DNA of 64,000 nucleotides from Microbacterium terricola (GTDB lineage Bacteria > Actinomycetota > Actinomycetes > Actinomycetales > Microbacteriaceae): positions 1,550,001 through 1,614,000 of the forward strand of contig NZ_AP027141.1 of the NCBI RefSeq assembly GCF_027943945.1, given 5' to 3'. A program made the translations under genes and the position numbers. Under the pieces are notes generated by a model, which saw only the letters and a list, made by a program, of their open reading frames with translations, made no database searches and had not been told where the DNA came from. Positions 38,908 through 46,984 of this stretch are shown here, one piece after another. The number at the start of each line of letters is the position of its first letter. Within the stretch, counting starts at the first letter, position 1.

Positions 38908-39816
38908 TCAGGCGCGCGGGTGCGCCAGCCGATAGGCCGCAGACAGCCGCTCGCTGGACACGTGCGTGTAGATCTGGGTGGTGCCGAGGCTCGCGTGTCC
39001 GAGGATCTCCTGCACCGTCCGCAGGTCGGCACCGCCGTCGAGCAGGTGGGTCGCCGCGGAGTGCCGGAGTGCGTGCGGACCGGCGGTGCCGCCGATCACC
39101 GGCCCGAGGGCGCGGGCGACGAGGTCGTAGACCGCGCGGGGCCCGATCGTCCCCCCGCGCGCACCCAGGAAGACGACACGCGGCCGGTCGGCGCGTGACG
39201 CCGCCCTGGCGGCGAGCACGGGGCGCGCCCGCACGAGATAGGCGTCGAGGGCCGCGGCGGCCGGAGCACCGAACGGCACGACCCGCTCTTTCGCGCCCTT
39301 GCCCCAGACCCGCGCGGTGCGCCTGGCGCGATCGAGGTCGTCCATCCCGAGGCCGCACAGCTCCGACACGCGCATCCCGGTGCCGTAGAGCATCTCCATG
39401 ATCGCGTGATCGCGCAGGGCGAGGGCGTCGCCGTCGCCTGCCGCATCGCGGAGGATCCCAAGCAGCTCGGCCAGCGCCGGCGCCGTCGCGACCGCCGGCA
39501 GGGTGCGGCCGCGTTTGGGGGCGACCAGCCGAAGCGCCGGATCGATCGCGATGTGCCCCTCTTCGCGCGCCCACGCGCAGAAGCCCCTGACCGCCGCCGT
39601 GCGTCGGGCGATCGTGGAGCGCGCGTCCCCGCGCTGCGTCGCAGCCCACAGCCACTCCCGGAGATGCTCGATGTCGAGCTCCGTCAGCTCGAGGTCGCCG
39701 GTCGCAGCGATGAGGTCGGCGAGGTCGCCACGGTAGGCCCGCACGGTGGCAGGCGAGAGCCGGCGCACCCGGGTGAGGTGCGTCTCGTAGAGCTCGGCCG
39801 CCTCCCCGATCCGCAT
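38908..39816 (-). CDS. xerC: Site-specific tyrosine recombinase XerC
   Basis: XerC resolves chromosome dimers at dif with XerD. The 302-residue protein has the core-binding domain (YETHLTRVRRLSPATVRAY) and catalytic residues Arg (YGTGMRVSELCGL), Lys (WGKGAKERVVPFG), His/Arg (GPHALRHSAATHLL), His (EILGHASLGTTQ) and Tyr (IYTHVSSERL). The location next to yraN-comM-dprA matches actinobacterial gene order, which supports XerC over a phage integrase. No dif-like site was noticed nearby. Confidence 0.92.
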   Translation of the reverse strand: MRIGEAAELYETHLTRVRRLSPATVRAYRGDLADLIAATGDLELTELDIEHLREWLWAATQRGDARSTIARRTAAVRGFCAWAREEGHIAIDPALRLVAPKRGRTLPAVATAPALAELLGILRDAAGDGDALALRDHAIMEMLYGTGMRVSELCGLGMDDLDRARRTARVWGKGAKERVVPFGAPAAAALDAYLVRARPVLAARAASRADRPRVVFLGARGGTIGPRAVYDLVARALGPVIGGTAGPHALRHSAATHLLDGGADLRTVQEILGHASLGTTQIYTHVSSERLSAAYRLAHPRA

Positions 39817-39929
39817 GTGTCCAGCATGCCGTGCCCACGGCTCCTCCCCACCGACCGGCGCCCGGCGGTTCGTCCACGGATCCCACCGGCCGATCCTGCG
39901 CGGGCGACCGCGGAGCCGACGATGCTGTC

Positions 39930-40298
39930 ATGGCGGTCAAGGATGTGCTGGGCAGGGCGGGCGAGGATCGCGCCGCGCGCTACCTCACCGCGAGCGGATA
40001 CGAGCTGCTCGGCAGGAACTGGCGGTGTCGCGAAGGAGAGATCGACATCGTGGCGCGCGAGGGCGACCAGATCGTCGTGGTCGAGGTCAAGGCGCGGCGC
40101 TCCGAGGCGTTCGGGCATCCGTTCGAGGCGATCGACGCGCGCAAGCGGCGCCGTCTCTGGCGACTCGGCCTCGCGTGGATCGCGGCTCATCCCGAGCATG
40201 CGCGCGGGCGCCGGCTGCGGGTCGACGCGATCGGGCTCACCGGTGCCGCCCCCGACTCGGCCCGCCTCGAGCATCTGCGCGATGTGGAGCCGGCATGA
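39930..40298 (+). CDS. YraN family endonuclease-fold protein
   Basis: The 122-residue protein (UPF0102) has the restriction-endonuclease-like core: LLGRNWRCREGEIDIVARE, then VVVEVKARRSEAFGHP, with the E-x-D ... E-x-K catalytic set visible. The function is uncertain; members are predicted Holliday-junction or DNA-repair nucleases. It starts the yraN-comM-dprA unit; its stop overlaps the comM ATG. ATG 39930 is chosen because the upstream in-frame extension is low-complexity and lies against xerC. Confidence 0.9.
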   Translation: MAVKDVLGRAGEDRAARYLTASGYELLGRNWRCREGEIDIVAREGDQIVVVEVKARRSEAFGHPFEAIDARKRRRLWRLGLAWIAAHPEHARGRRLRVDAIGLTGAAPDSARLEHLRDVEPA

Positions 40299-41821
40299 GT
40301 GTCGCCCGCACGTGGGCCGTTGCGCTGACCGGTGTGGACGGCGCACTCGTGGAGGTCGAAGCCGACCTCACGAATCAGCTGCCTGGTTTCAAGATCATCG
40401 GACTGGCAGACAAGGCGCTCGGTGAAGCGGTCCAGCGCGTGCACAACGCGTGCGCCAACAGCGGCCTCCCGCTGCCCCGCCGCGCGCTGACTATCAACCT
40501 CTCCCCCGCCAGCCTGCCCAAGCAGGGCTCCGGCTTCGACCTGGCGGTCGCGATCACCGCACTCGCGACCGAGCTGACCGTCGACACGGGTTCCATCGCA
40601 CGCACCGTGCACATCGGCGAGCTGGGGCTCGACGGCCGTCTGAGGCCGATCGCCGGGGTGCTGCCGGCCGTGCGCGCGGCCGCCGCCCACGGCTTCCATC
40701 GGGTCGTCGTGCCCTGGGCCAACATGGACGAGGCCCGGCTGGTCGACGGGATCGAGGTGCACGGCGCGGTGAGCCTCGCCGACGTGGCCAGGCTCCACGG
40801 TGCCGAGCTCGACCCGGACGACCGGCCCGTCGATCCGGTCGCGTCGACCGCTCCCGCCGACGAGCCCGAGCAGGTCCCCGATCTGGCCGAGGTCATCGGC
40901 CAGCGGGAGGCGGTGGACGCGCTGATCGTCGCCGCCGCGGGCGGGCACCACCTCCTCATGTGCGGTCCGCCCGGTGCGGGCAAGACGATGCTGGCGCGGC
41001 GCCTGCCGGGCATCCTCCCCGAGCTCGACGACGAGCAGGCGCTGGCCGCAGCATCCATCCGATCGCTGGCCGGTCTGCAGGTGACGTCGCTCTCGCGCCT
41101 GCCGCCGTTCGAAGCGCCGCACCACAGCGCGAGCGTCGCCGCACTGGTCGGCGGCGGCAGCCGCGGTGTCCGCCCGGGCGCGATCGCCCGGGCGAGCGAG
41201 GGCGTTCTGTTCCTCGACGAGGCGGGCGAGTTCCCCGCGAACGCGCTCGATGCCCTGCGTCAGCCGCTGGAGTCTGGCTCGATCGTCATCCATCGCGCAG
41301 GCGGCGCTGCGCGCTTCCCCGCCCGGTTCCAGCTCGTGTTGGCGACGAACCCGTGCCCATGCGGCGACTACGGCATCCGCGGCGGGTCGTGCATGTGCCC
41401 GCCGAGCGCGATCCGCCGCTACCTCGGACGCCTCTCCGGGCCGCTGCTCGACCGCATCGACATCCAGCTCACCCTCGCCAGGGTCGCCCACACCGCGCCC
41501 GCCTCCGCCGGACCGACGACCGCGGCGGCGCACGGCAGGGTGCTCGAGGCTCGAGCGCGCACCGCCCACCGCCTGCGCGACACCCCGTGGCAGCGCAACG
41601 CGCATGTCGACGGCACGTGGCTGCGCCAGGGCCCGCTCGCGCCCGCCCCTGCGGTGCGCAGGCCCCTCGACGCCGCGCTGCACCGCGGGGTGCTCACCCT
41701 GCGCGGCTACGACCGGGTGCTGCGCGTGGCGTGGTCGCTCGCCGACCTCGGCGGCAGGTCGCAGCTCGGCGTCGACGACATCGGGCGCGCGCTCTTCCTG
41801 AAGAAGGGGATCACCTCATGA
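40295..41821 (+). CDS. comM: YifB/ComM family Mg-chelatase-like AAA+ ATPase
   Basis: The 508-residue protein has an N-terminal Lon-protease-like fold (LTNQLPGFKIIGLADKALGE), an AAA+ core with Walker A GPPGAGKTMLARRL and Walker B GVLFLDEAGEF, and a C-terminal Mg-chelatase domain with a cysteine cluster CPCGDYGIRGGSCMCPP. ComM is a helicase that promotes branch migration during transformation. Its position before dprA fits a DNA-uptake/recombination role. It is coupled on both sides by ATGA overlaps. Confidence 0.93.
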   Translation: MSVARTWAVALTGVDGALVEVEADLTNQLPGFKIIGLADKALGEAVQRVHNACANSGLPLPRRALTINLSPASLPKQGSGFDLAVAITALATELTVDTGSIARTVHIGELGLDGRLRPIAGVLPAVRAAAAHGFHRVVVPWANMDEARLVDGIEVHGAVSLADVARLHGAELDPDDRPVDPVASTAPADEPEQVPDLAEVIGQREAVDALIVAAAGGHHLLMCGPPGAGKTMLARRLPGILPELDDEQALAAASIRSLAGLQVTSLSRLPPFEAPHHSASVAALVGGGSRGVRPGAIARASEGVLFLDEAGEFPANALDALRQPLESGSIVIHRAGGAARFPARFQLVLATNPCPCGDYGIRGGSCMCPPSAIRRYLGRLSGPLLDRIDIQLTLARVAHTAPASAGPTTAAAHGRVLEARARTAHRLRDTPWQRNAHVDGTWLRQGPLAPAPAVRRPLDAALHRGVLTLRGYDRVLRVAWSLADLGGRSQLGVDDIGRALFLKKGITS

Positions 41822-43017
41822 CCGCGTTCGCCCTCACCCCCGATGCAGCGCGGTCCGCGCTGCGCGGCGTCGACCGGGTCGACGAGCTGCCGGACGAGAC
41901 GGTCGTCGACCGATACGCCCGGGCTGTCTGGAACCTCCTCACCGAGCCGGGCGACAGCATCGCGGGCCGCCTCATCGAGGCGGCGGGCGCCGCCGGCGCG
42001 CTCGCCCTGACGCAGGACGAGGAGTCGCTGCTCCCCGGCATCGAGGGCGTCTCGCCGCGGGCGCTGGATGAAGGGCTGCGTCGCTGGCGTCCGCGGCTGG
42101 TCCCTGATGCGCTGGCCGATGCGCTGCGCAGCGCGACCGCCTGCGGCGCGCGGATGCTGCTGCCCGGCGACCCGGACTGGCCGACCGCCGTCGCCGACCT
42201 GGGCCCCCACGCGCCGCACTGCCTCTGGGTGCGCGGCGCCACGGCGGCCCTCCGCAGCGCGTCGCCGGCGGTCGCCCTCGTCGGCGCCCGCGCGGCGACC
42301 GGCTACGGCGAGAACGTCTCCGCCGAGCTGGCCGCGGAGCTCGGCGGCGGCGGTGTGTCGGTGGTGTCCGGGGCCGCGTACGGCATCGACGGCGCGGCCC
42401 ACCGCGCGACCCTGGCCGCCGGCGGACGCACGGTGGCGCTCCTGGCCGGAGGCGTCGACCGCCCCTACCCGGCCGGCCATTCCGATCTGCTCGGGCGCAT
42501 CGCCGCGACCGGCGCGGTCGTCAGCGAGGTGCCGTGCGCCTCGGCGCCGACGAAGTGGCGATTCCTGCAGCGCAATCGCCTCATCGCCGCGCTGGCCGAC
42601 GCGACCGTGGTGGTGGAGGCCGGGTGGCGCAGCGGCTCGCTGAACACTGCCGGACACGCTGCGGCACTGGGTCGCCCGCTCGGCGCGGTGCCCGGACCTG
42701 TGACCAGCGCGGCGTCGGCGGGATGCCACCGGCTGCTGCGCGAGTTCGGCGCGACCTGTGTCACGCACGCCGACGACGTGCGCGAGCTGCTCGGCATCAA
42801 CGGCTCCGTGGCTCCCGTCGGACCGGGGACGCGCACCGACGACACCACGCGGGTCATCGACGCGCTCAGCCCGCGGGCCTGGCAAAGCACCGAGGCTCTC
42901 GCGCGGCGCACGGGGATGTCAGCCGCCGCGGTGGAGCCGATTCTCGGGCTCCTCTGGCTCGAGGGCGGCGCCGAGCGCACCGATCAGGGGTGGCGCGCCG
43001 CCCGCGTGTCCCGCTGA
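41818..43017 (+). CDS. dprA: DNA-processing protein DprA
   Basis: DprA loads RecA on incoming single-stranded DNA. The 399-residue protein has an N-terminal helical part, a Rossmann-like core (VALVGARAATGYGENVSAE, VVSGAAYGIDGAAHRATL, VALLAGGVDRPYPAGHSDLL, SEVPCASAPTKWRFLQRN), VVVEAGWRSGSLNTAGHAAAL, and a C-terminal winged helix. ATG 41818 overlaps the comM stop. The last 18 nt and the following 15 nt are duplicated 178 bp downstream (see repeats). The competence role in this organism is not established. Confidence 0.93.
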   Translation: MTAFALTPDAARSALRGVDRVDELPDETVVDRYARAVWNLLTEPGDSIAGRLIEAAGAAGALALTQDEESLLPGIEGVSPRALDEGLRRWRPRLVPDALADALRSATACGARMLLPGDPDWPTAVADLGPHAPHCLWVRGATAALRSASPAVALVGARAATGYGENVSAELAAELGGGGVSVVSGAAYGIDGAAHRATLAAGGRTVALLAGGVDRPYPAGHSDLLGRIAATGAVVSEVPCASAPTKWRFLQRNRLIAALADATVVVEAGWRSGSLNTAGHAAALGRPLGAVPGPVTSAASAGCHRLLREFGATCVTHADDVRELLGINGSVAPVGPGTRTDDTTRVIDALSPRAWQSTEALARRTGMSAAAVEPILGLLWLEGGAERTDQGWRAARVSR

Positions 43018-43032
43018 GGGCCGTAGACCGCA
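43000..43032 (+). repeat. 33-bp direct repeat, copy 1 (dprA 3' end)
   Basis: This copy covers the last six dprA codons with the stop and 15 nt beyond. It matches 43178-43210 at 29 of 33 positions. Confidence 0.8.
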
Positions 43033-43069
43033 TGGCCCGCCGACCATGGCACGCGTTTCCCGCTGGGCT

Positions 43070-43145
43070 CGCCAGAACAGGTGATCTGGCGACGGGAGGC
43101 GGTTCTGGGGCCCGATCGTCCTGCAACCGCCAGAACACCTGTTCT
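43070..43145. repeat. Palindromic intergenic element, copy 1
   Basis: CGCCAGA (43070-43076) pairs with TCTGGCG (43085-43091). CTGGCG (43086-43091) also pairs with CGCCAG (43128-43133). The right end reads AGAACACCTGTTCT. Positions 43086-43145 align without gaps to 61941-62000 at 42 of 60 positions, with conserved blocks at both ends and an ATCGTCCT block inside. Confidence 0.65.
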
Positions 43146-43171
43146 CGTGCGGACGTGTTCTCGCGCGGGCG
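43140..43171 (+). repeat. 16-bp tandem duplication
   Basis: TGTTCTCGTGCGGACG is followed directly by TGTTCTCGCGCGGGCG (14 of 16 identical), at the edge of the palindromic element. Confidence 0.6.
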
Positions 43172-43177
43172 TTGGCA

Positions 43178-43210
43178 GCCCGGGTGCCCCGCTGAGGGCC
43201 GCAGGCCGCA
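43178..43210 (+). repeat. 33-bp direct repeat, copy 2
   Basis: Imperfect copy of the dprA 3' end, 7 nt before the stop of the convergent DUF2469 gene. With copy 1 it brackets a 145-bp insert. Confidence 0.8.
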
Positions 43211-43216
43211 CCCCGC

Positions 43217-43540
43217 TCAGCTGTCGAGCGAGAGCTCCTCGGGTAGCTGGAAGTCGCGGCGCGTGAGCTCCTCGACGTTCACGTCCTTGAAGGTGAGGAC
43301 CCTGACCGACTTCACGAACCGGTCGGCGCGGTAGATGTCCCACACCCACACATCGGTCATCGTGAGCTCGAAATAGAAGTCGTGCTCGGTGTCGCGCCGC
43401 ACGACATCGACCTCGTTCGCGAGGTAGAAGCGCCGCTCGGTCTCGATCACGTACTGGAACTGCGAGACGACGTCGCGGTACTCGCGATACAGCGCAAGTT
43501 CCAGTTCGCGGTCGTAGTCTTCGAAGACGTCGTCATCCAT
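43217..43540 (-). CDS. DUF2469 family protein
   Basis: The 107-residue acidic protein (MDDDVFEDYDRELELALYRE) is conserved across actinobacteria next to rnhB; its function is unknown. Regions such as YVIETERRFYLANEV, HDFYFELTMTDVWVWDIYR and VRVLTFKDVNVEEL show alternating strands. No membrane segment is present. TAGGAT at 43550-43555 (minus) ends 9 nt before the ATG, so it probably has its own very short leader. It is the last gene of rplS-lepB-rnhB-DUF2469. Confidence 0.92.
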   Translation of the reverse strand: MDDDVFEDYDRELELALYREYRDVVSQFQYVIETERRFYLANEVDVVRRDTEHDFYFELTMTDVWVWDIYRADRFVKSVRVLTFKDVNVEELTRRDFQLPEELSLDS

Positions 43541-43563
43541 GGTGCATCCATCCTACGGCCGCG

Positions 43564-44223
43564 TCAGAACAGCGTCGGTGCGTCCGCGATCGACCATGAT
43601 GCCCGGTGATGCGGGCTGAGTCCCCTGGCGCGGATGGCTTCCCGGTGCTCCGGACTCGCGTAGCCCTTGTTGCGGCTCCACTGGTAGTCCGGGTGCTCGT
43701 CGTGGAGGCGCACCATGAGGTCGTCGCGGGCCACCTTGGCGATGACGGATGCTGCAGCCGCACTGGCGCAATCGCGATCCGCCTTGATCACCGGGCGCAC
43801 ATCGAGGCCCCGCGCACCTGCGGGCGAGATGTAGTCGTAGTTGCCGTCGAGCAGCACGATGGCCTCCTCGGCCACGACACCGTGGGCGCGGAGGTCGGCG
43901 AGGGCGCGGATCGTCGCCATCCCGAGCGCGCGCATGATGCCGATCTCGTCGATCTCCGCCGAGCTCGCCCACCCGACGGCGCTGACCGACACCCAGCCGG
44001 CGGCGCGAACGGCCAGTGCCGCCCTCCGGGGCTCCGGCACGAGCTTGGAGTCCCGGAGTCCCTCGGGCACGCGGCCCCGCGCGCGCCGGGCGTCGAGTAC
44101 GACCGCCCCGACGGCGACAGGCCCCGCGAGGGCGCCGCGGCCCACCTCGTCGCACGCGATGACGATCGACCGCTCCCGCAGGAGCTTCCGCTCGAGCGTC
44201 AGACGCGGGACCGCCACCGTCAT
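43564..44223 (-). CDS. rnhB: Ribonuclease HII
   Basis: RNase HII removes ribonucleotides from DNA. The 219-residue protein shows the catalytic D-E pair in IACDEVGRGALAGPV, LRDSKLVPEPRR, LLDGNYDYIS, VIKADRDCASAAAASVIAK and the C-terminal YQWSRNKGYASPEHREAI. ATG 44223 overlaps the lepB stop (ATGA). Length and context are standard for actinobacteria. Confidence 0.95.
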   Translation of the reverse strand: MTVAVPRLTLERKLLRERSIVIACDEVGRGALAGPVAVGAVVLDARRARGRVPEGLRDSKLVPEPRRAALAVRAAGWVSVSAVGWASSAEIDEIGIMRALGMATIRALADLRAHGVVAEEAIVLLDGNYDYISPAGARGLDVRPVIKADRDCASAAAASVIAKVARDDLMVRLHDEHPDYQWSRNKGYASPEHREAIRARGLSPHHRASWSIADAPTLF

Positions 44224-44978
44224 CGGGCCAGGGCTCCCGCCGGGTCGGGGACGCCGGTGAACACCTCGTGGTGCTCGTCCAGCAGCCCGAATCGGTCGAA
44301 CGGCCAGGTCACCAGGAATGCGCGGCCGACCACGTTGTCGAGCGGCACGAAGCCCTTGCCCGGCTGGTCGGTGTTGTACCGGGAGTCCTTGGACCGGTAG
44401 CGGTTGTCGCCGAGCACCCACACGCTGTCGTCCGGCACGGTGACGTCGAACTCGTCGGCGGATGCCCGCGTCTCGCCGTCCGGGAGCTTGAGGTAGTCGG
44501 TCTCGTCGATCGGCACGTCGTTCACGGAGATCTGGCCGAGCGCATTGCAGCACACCACATGGTCGCCGGGAAGACCGATCAGGCGCTTGACCAGGTGGTC
44601 GTCGCTGTCCGGCGCGGACAGTCCCACGAGCGAGAGCAGCCAGTCGAACGCCTCGACGACCGGCGGTCGCGGCTCCGCCGTGGAGACGGGCAGCCATCCG
44701 CCCGGATCCTGGAACACGATGATGTCGCCGCGGTCGTAGCCACCGAATCGCGGGGTGATCTCGTCGACGAGGATGCGGTCATTGACGTGGAGCGTGTCCT
44801 CCATCGACGAGGACGGGATGTAGAACGAGCGCACCAGGAAGGTCTTCACCAGGAACGAGACGAGCACCGCGATCAGCACGATGATCAGCACGTCCCGCAG
44901 GAACGCGAGCCAGCCGCGTCGGCGCTCCGGCATCGGGCTGGTCGCTCCGGCCTCGGCCGCCGTCTTCTCGCTCGTCAT
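44220..44978 (-). CDS. lepB: Signal peptidase I
   Basis: LepB cleaves Sec/Tat signal peptides outside the membrane. The 252-residue protein has one transmembrane anchor (residues 27-46, VLIIVLIAVLVSFLVKTFLV), the Ser nucleophile in FYIPSSSMEDTLHVNDRILV, the Lys base in HLVKRLIGLPGDHVVCCN, and VWVLGDNRYRSKDSR. Start and RBS (AGGAGAAGGA) are good. It lies downstream of rplS after a strong hairpin, and is coupled to rnhB. Confidence 0.95.
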   Translation of the reverse strand: MTSEKTAAEAGATSPMPERRRGWLAFLRDVLIIVLIAVLVSFLVKTFLVRSFYIPSSSMEDTLHVNDRILVDEITPRFGGYDRGDIIVFQDPGGWLPVSTAEPRPPVVEAFDWLLSLVGLSAPDSDDHLVKRLIGLPGDHVVCCNALGQISVNDVPIDETDYLKLPDGETRASADEFDVTVPDDSVWVLGDNRYRSKDSRYNTDQPGKGFVPLDNVVGRAFLVTWPFDRFGLLDEHHEVFTGVPDPAGALAR

Positions 44979-45045
44979 GGGGTCCTTCTCCTGAAGCGTC
45001 GAGGAACGACGCGCCGCACATCAAGGGTCGCACATCCGGGACGCG

Positions 45046-45079
45046 ACGACGCCCCGAGGAAGCATCCTCGGGGCGTCGT
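45046..45079 (-). terminator. Hairpin terminator after rplS
   Basis: A perfect 15-bp stem (45046-45060 with 45065-45079) with tetraloop AGCA lies 23 nt past the rplS stop. It has no U-tract on the minus strand, so it may be a U-less actinobacterial terminator or a processing hairpin before lepB. Confidence 0.6.
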
Positions 45080-45101
45080 GCGATGGAACCGGCGCGGAAC
45101 G

Positions 45102-45449
45102 TCAGTTGTCGCGCTTCTCCTTGATCTTGGCCTTCTTGCCGCGCAGCTCGCGCAGGTAGTACAGCTTGGCGCGGCGCACGTCACCACGGGTGACGACCTC
45201 GATGTGGTCGATCACGGGGCTGTGCACGGGGAAGGTGCGCTCGACGCCCACCTGGAAGCTGATCTTGCGGACCGTGAAGGTCTCGCGCACGCCGTCGCCG
45301 GAGCGGCCGATGACGTGACCCTGGAACACCTGGATACGCGAGCGCGTACCTTCCGTGATGTTGACGTGCACCTTCACGGTGTCGCCGGGGCCGAAGGCGG
45401 GGATGTCGGTACGGAGGGATGCCGCGTCGACGGCGTCGAGGATCTGCAT
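45102..45449 (-). CDS. rplS: Large ribosomal subunit protein bL19
   Basis: The 115-residue L19 sits at the 30S-50S interface. It reads [60 protein letters not shown] and ends [13 protein letters not shown], all typical. ATG 45449 is preferred to GTG 45458, because the family starts at M-x-I-L-D and GAGAG lies at a better distance. trmD, normally directly upstream, is instead about 14 kb away. Confidence 0.96.
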   Translation of the reverse strand: MQILDAVDAASLRTDIPAFGPGDTVKVHVNITEGTRSRIQVFQGHVIGRSGDGVRETFTVRKISFQVGVERTFPVHSPVIDHIEVVTRGDVRRAKLYYLRELRGKKAKIKEKRDN

Positions 45450-45587
45450 GATCTTCACTCTCTGCGGCTGCCACAGGTCGACCGCGAAGGATGGGAAAGG
45501 TTGGTGTGTGTGCCCGAGGCTGCTGACGATTGCTCACGCAGCCGCTCCCCTGAGGCAGAGCTGATCAGGGCACGAAGGTCCATTCTG
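45450..45587 (-). promoter_or_regulatory. rplS leader region
   Basis: CAGAAT at 45587-45582 (minus) may be the -10 box, implying a leader of about 125 nt. No coding frame is convincing here, and I could not define a stable conserved fold by eye. Confidence 0.3.
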
Positions 45588-45626
45588 CCATGGATGACCT
45601 CCCCGGCCAAAACGGCGCGAGCCCGC

Positions 45627-46121
45627 TCAGGGGCGCTCGGGACCGCGCTTCTCGGTCAGCACGATGACCTCGGGATCCGCTGCGGGTGTGCGCTGCGTCG
45701 ACTCGGCCGCCGGGATGTAGCCCATGCCGTCCGCCGTGTGCAGGACCACCGCCCCGCGCGCCTCGCGCCACAGCTGGGACAGCGTGATCCAGAACAGCGC
45801 GATTCCGACGGCCACCGTGAGGATGAACACCCCTGCCCACCAGGCCGGGTTGAAGAAGCCGAGCGCGATGATCAGGCAGTGCCAGACCCCGAAGCCGGCG
45901 ACGTCCGTCCACGAGACCGCGCGCGCCGCCCGGACGGTGCCCCGGGCCCGCACCAGCAGGGTGAGCACGAGCTGGCCGACGAACACGATCGGCATCGACA
46001 GGAACACCCAGAACAGCGCCCACCCGCTCGATCCGAAGCTGATCCAGCCGATGAGCAGCCAGAGCGGCAGCAGGAAGGCGGCAGGGATCAGCCAGCCGAA
46101 GATCGCGCGACGTAGCCACAT
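45627..46121 (-). CDS. Polytopic membrane protein, function unknown
   Basis: The 164-residue product has four hydrophobic segments: FGWLIPAAFLLPLWLLIGWI (about 7-26), ALFWVFLSMPIVFVGQLVL (33-52), FGVWHCLIIALGFFNPAWW (75-95) and AGVFILTVAVGIALFWITL (96-114). A cytosolic tail (LSQLWREARGAVVLHTAD...) follows. Annotations such as 'MFS permease' for relatives would not be justified by four segments. ATG 46121 is preceded by TAGCAT at 7 nt, so it is probably leaderless. It is divergent from map with a 59-nt gap. Confidence 0.8.
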   Translation of the reverse strand: MWLRRAIFGWLIPAAFLLPLWLLIGWISFGSSGWALFWVFLSMPIVFVGQLVLTLLVRARGTVRAARAVSWTDVAGFGVWHCLIIALGFFNPAWWAGVFILTVAVGIALFWITLSQLWREARGAVVLHTADGMGYIPAAESTQRTPAADPEVIVLTEKRGPERP

Positions 46122-46128
46122 GCCATCG

Positions 46129-46134
46129 ATGCTA
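46129..46134 (-). promoter_or_regulatory. -10 box for leaderless membrane-protein gene
   Basis: TAGCAT on the minus strand, 7 nt before ATG 46121. Confidence 0.5.
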
Positions 46135-46180
46135 CGCCCAGGTCGCATCGGACAGAATGGACTCGGACGAGAGGACCCCC

Positions 46181-46963
46181 ATGATCGAACTGCGCACACC
46201 GGCCGAGATCGAGGCGATGCGCCCGGCAGGACGATTCGTGGCGGAGACGCTGGCCGCCCTGCGGGAGGACACGAAGGTCGGCACGAACCTGCTGACGATC
46301 GACCGGCGCGCGCACGAGCTGATCCGAAAGGCGGGCGCGCAGTCCTGCTACATCGACTACCACCCGTCGTTCGGCGCGAGCCCGTTCGGCAAGGTGATCT
46401 GCACGTCGATCAACGATGCGGTCCTGCACGGACTCCCCCACGACTACGCGATCAAGGACGGCGATCTCGTCTCGCTGGACTTCGCGGTCTCGATCGACGG
46501 CTGGGTCGCCGACTCCGCCGTCTCGTTCGTCGTCGGCACCCCGCGCGACGAGGACCTGCGCCTGATCGACACGACGGAGCGAGCGCTGGATGCTGCCATC
46601 GCCGCCGCCACGGTGGACAACAGGATCGGCGACATCTCCCACGCGATCGCCCAGGTCGCGCACGGCGAGGGCTACGAGATCAACACCGACTTCGGCGGTC
46701 ACGGCGTGGGCCGTGTCATGCACGGAGACCCGCACGTGCCCAACGACGGCAAGCCGAACCGGGGCTACCCGCTGCGCGCCGGGCTCGTGGTCGCGCTGGA
46801 GCCGTGGTTCCTGGGTACCACCGACGAGCTGATCACCGACCCGGACGGATGGACGCTGCGCAGCGTCGACGGCTCCCGCGGCGCCCACTCGGAGCACACC
46901 GTGGCGATCACCCCCGACGGGCCGATCGTCCTGACCGACCGCTCCTGGCTCGGCGTCGCCTGA
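46181..46963 (+). CDS. map: Type I methionine aminopeptidase
   Basis: The enzyme removes the initiator Met from nascent proteins. The 260-residue protein starts MIELRTPAEIEAMRPAGRFV. The metal ligands are in VSLDFAVSIDGWVADSA (two Asp), GGHGVGRVMHGDPHVPN (His), VALEPWF (Glu) and HSEHTVAITPDG (Glu), with the substrate His in NDAVLHGLPHDY. ATG 46181 follows GAGAGGA at a good distance and is preferred to ATG 46157. It is monocistronic and convergent with treZ. Confidence 0.95.
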   Translation: MIELRTPAEIEAMRPAGRFVAETLAALREDTKVGTNLLTIDRRAHELIRKAGAQSCYIDYHPSFGASPFGKVICTSINDAVLHGLPHDYAIKDGDLVSLDFAVSIDGWVADSAVSFVVGTPRDEDLRLIDTTERALDAAIAAATVDNRIGDISHAIAQVAHGEGYEINTDFGGHGVGRVMHGDPHVPNDGKPNRGYPLRAGLVVALEPWFLGTTDELITDPDGWTLRSVDGSRGAHSEHTVAITPDGPIVLTDRSWLGVA

Positions 46964-46984
46964 CGCCCGCGGGCGCCGGCGTCA
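46961..46984. terminator. Hairpin at the map/treZ convergence
   Basis: TGACGCC (46961-46967) pairs with GGCGTCA (46978-46984). The arms contain the stop codons of both genes, so the hairpin could serve both directions. There is no U-tract. Confidence 0.35.

Noticed and set aside
38908..39816. Phage integrase marking a prophage
   Set aside because: Length, motifs and neighbours (yraN-comM-dprA) fit chromosomal XerC; no phage genes surround it.
43131..43146. LexA/SOS-box-like sequence (GAAC-n4-GTTC) after dprA
   Set aside because: It lies at the 3' ends of two convergent genes, where no promoter would be controlled, and is part of a repeated palindromic element.
43150..43216. Small gene between dprA and DUF2469
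   Set aside because: Open frames there have no ribosome site and consist of repeat sequence.
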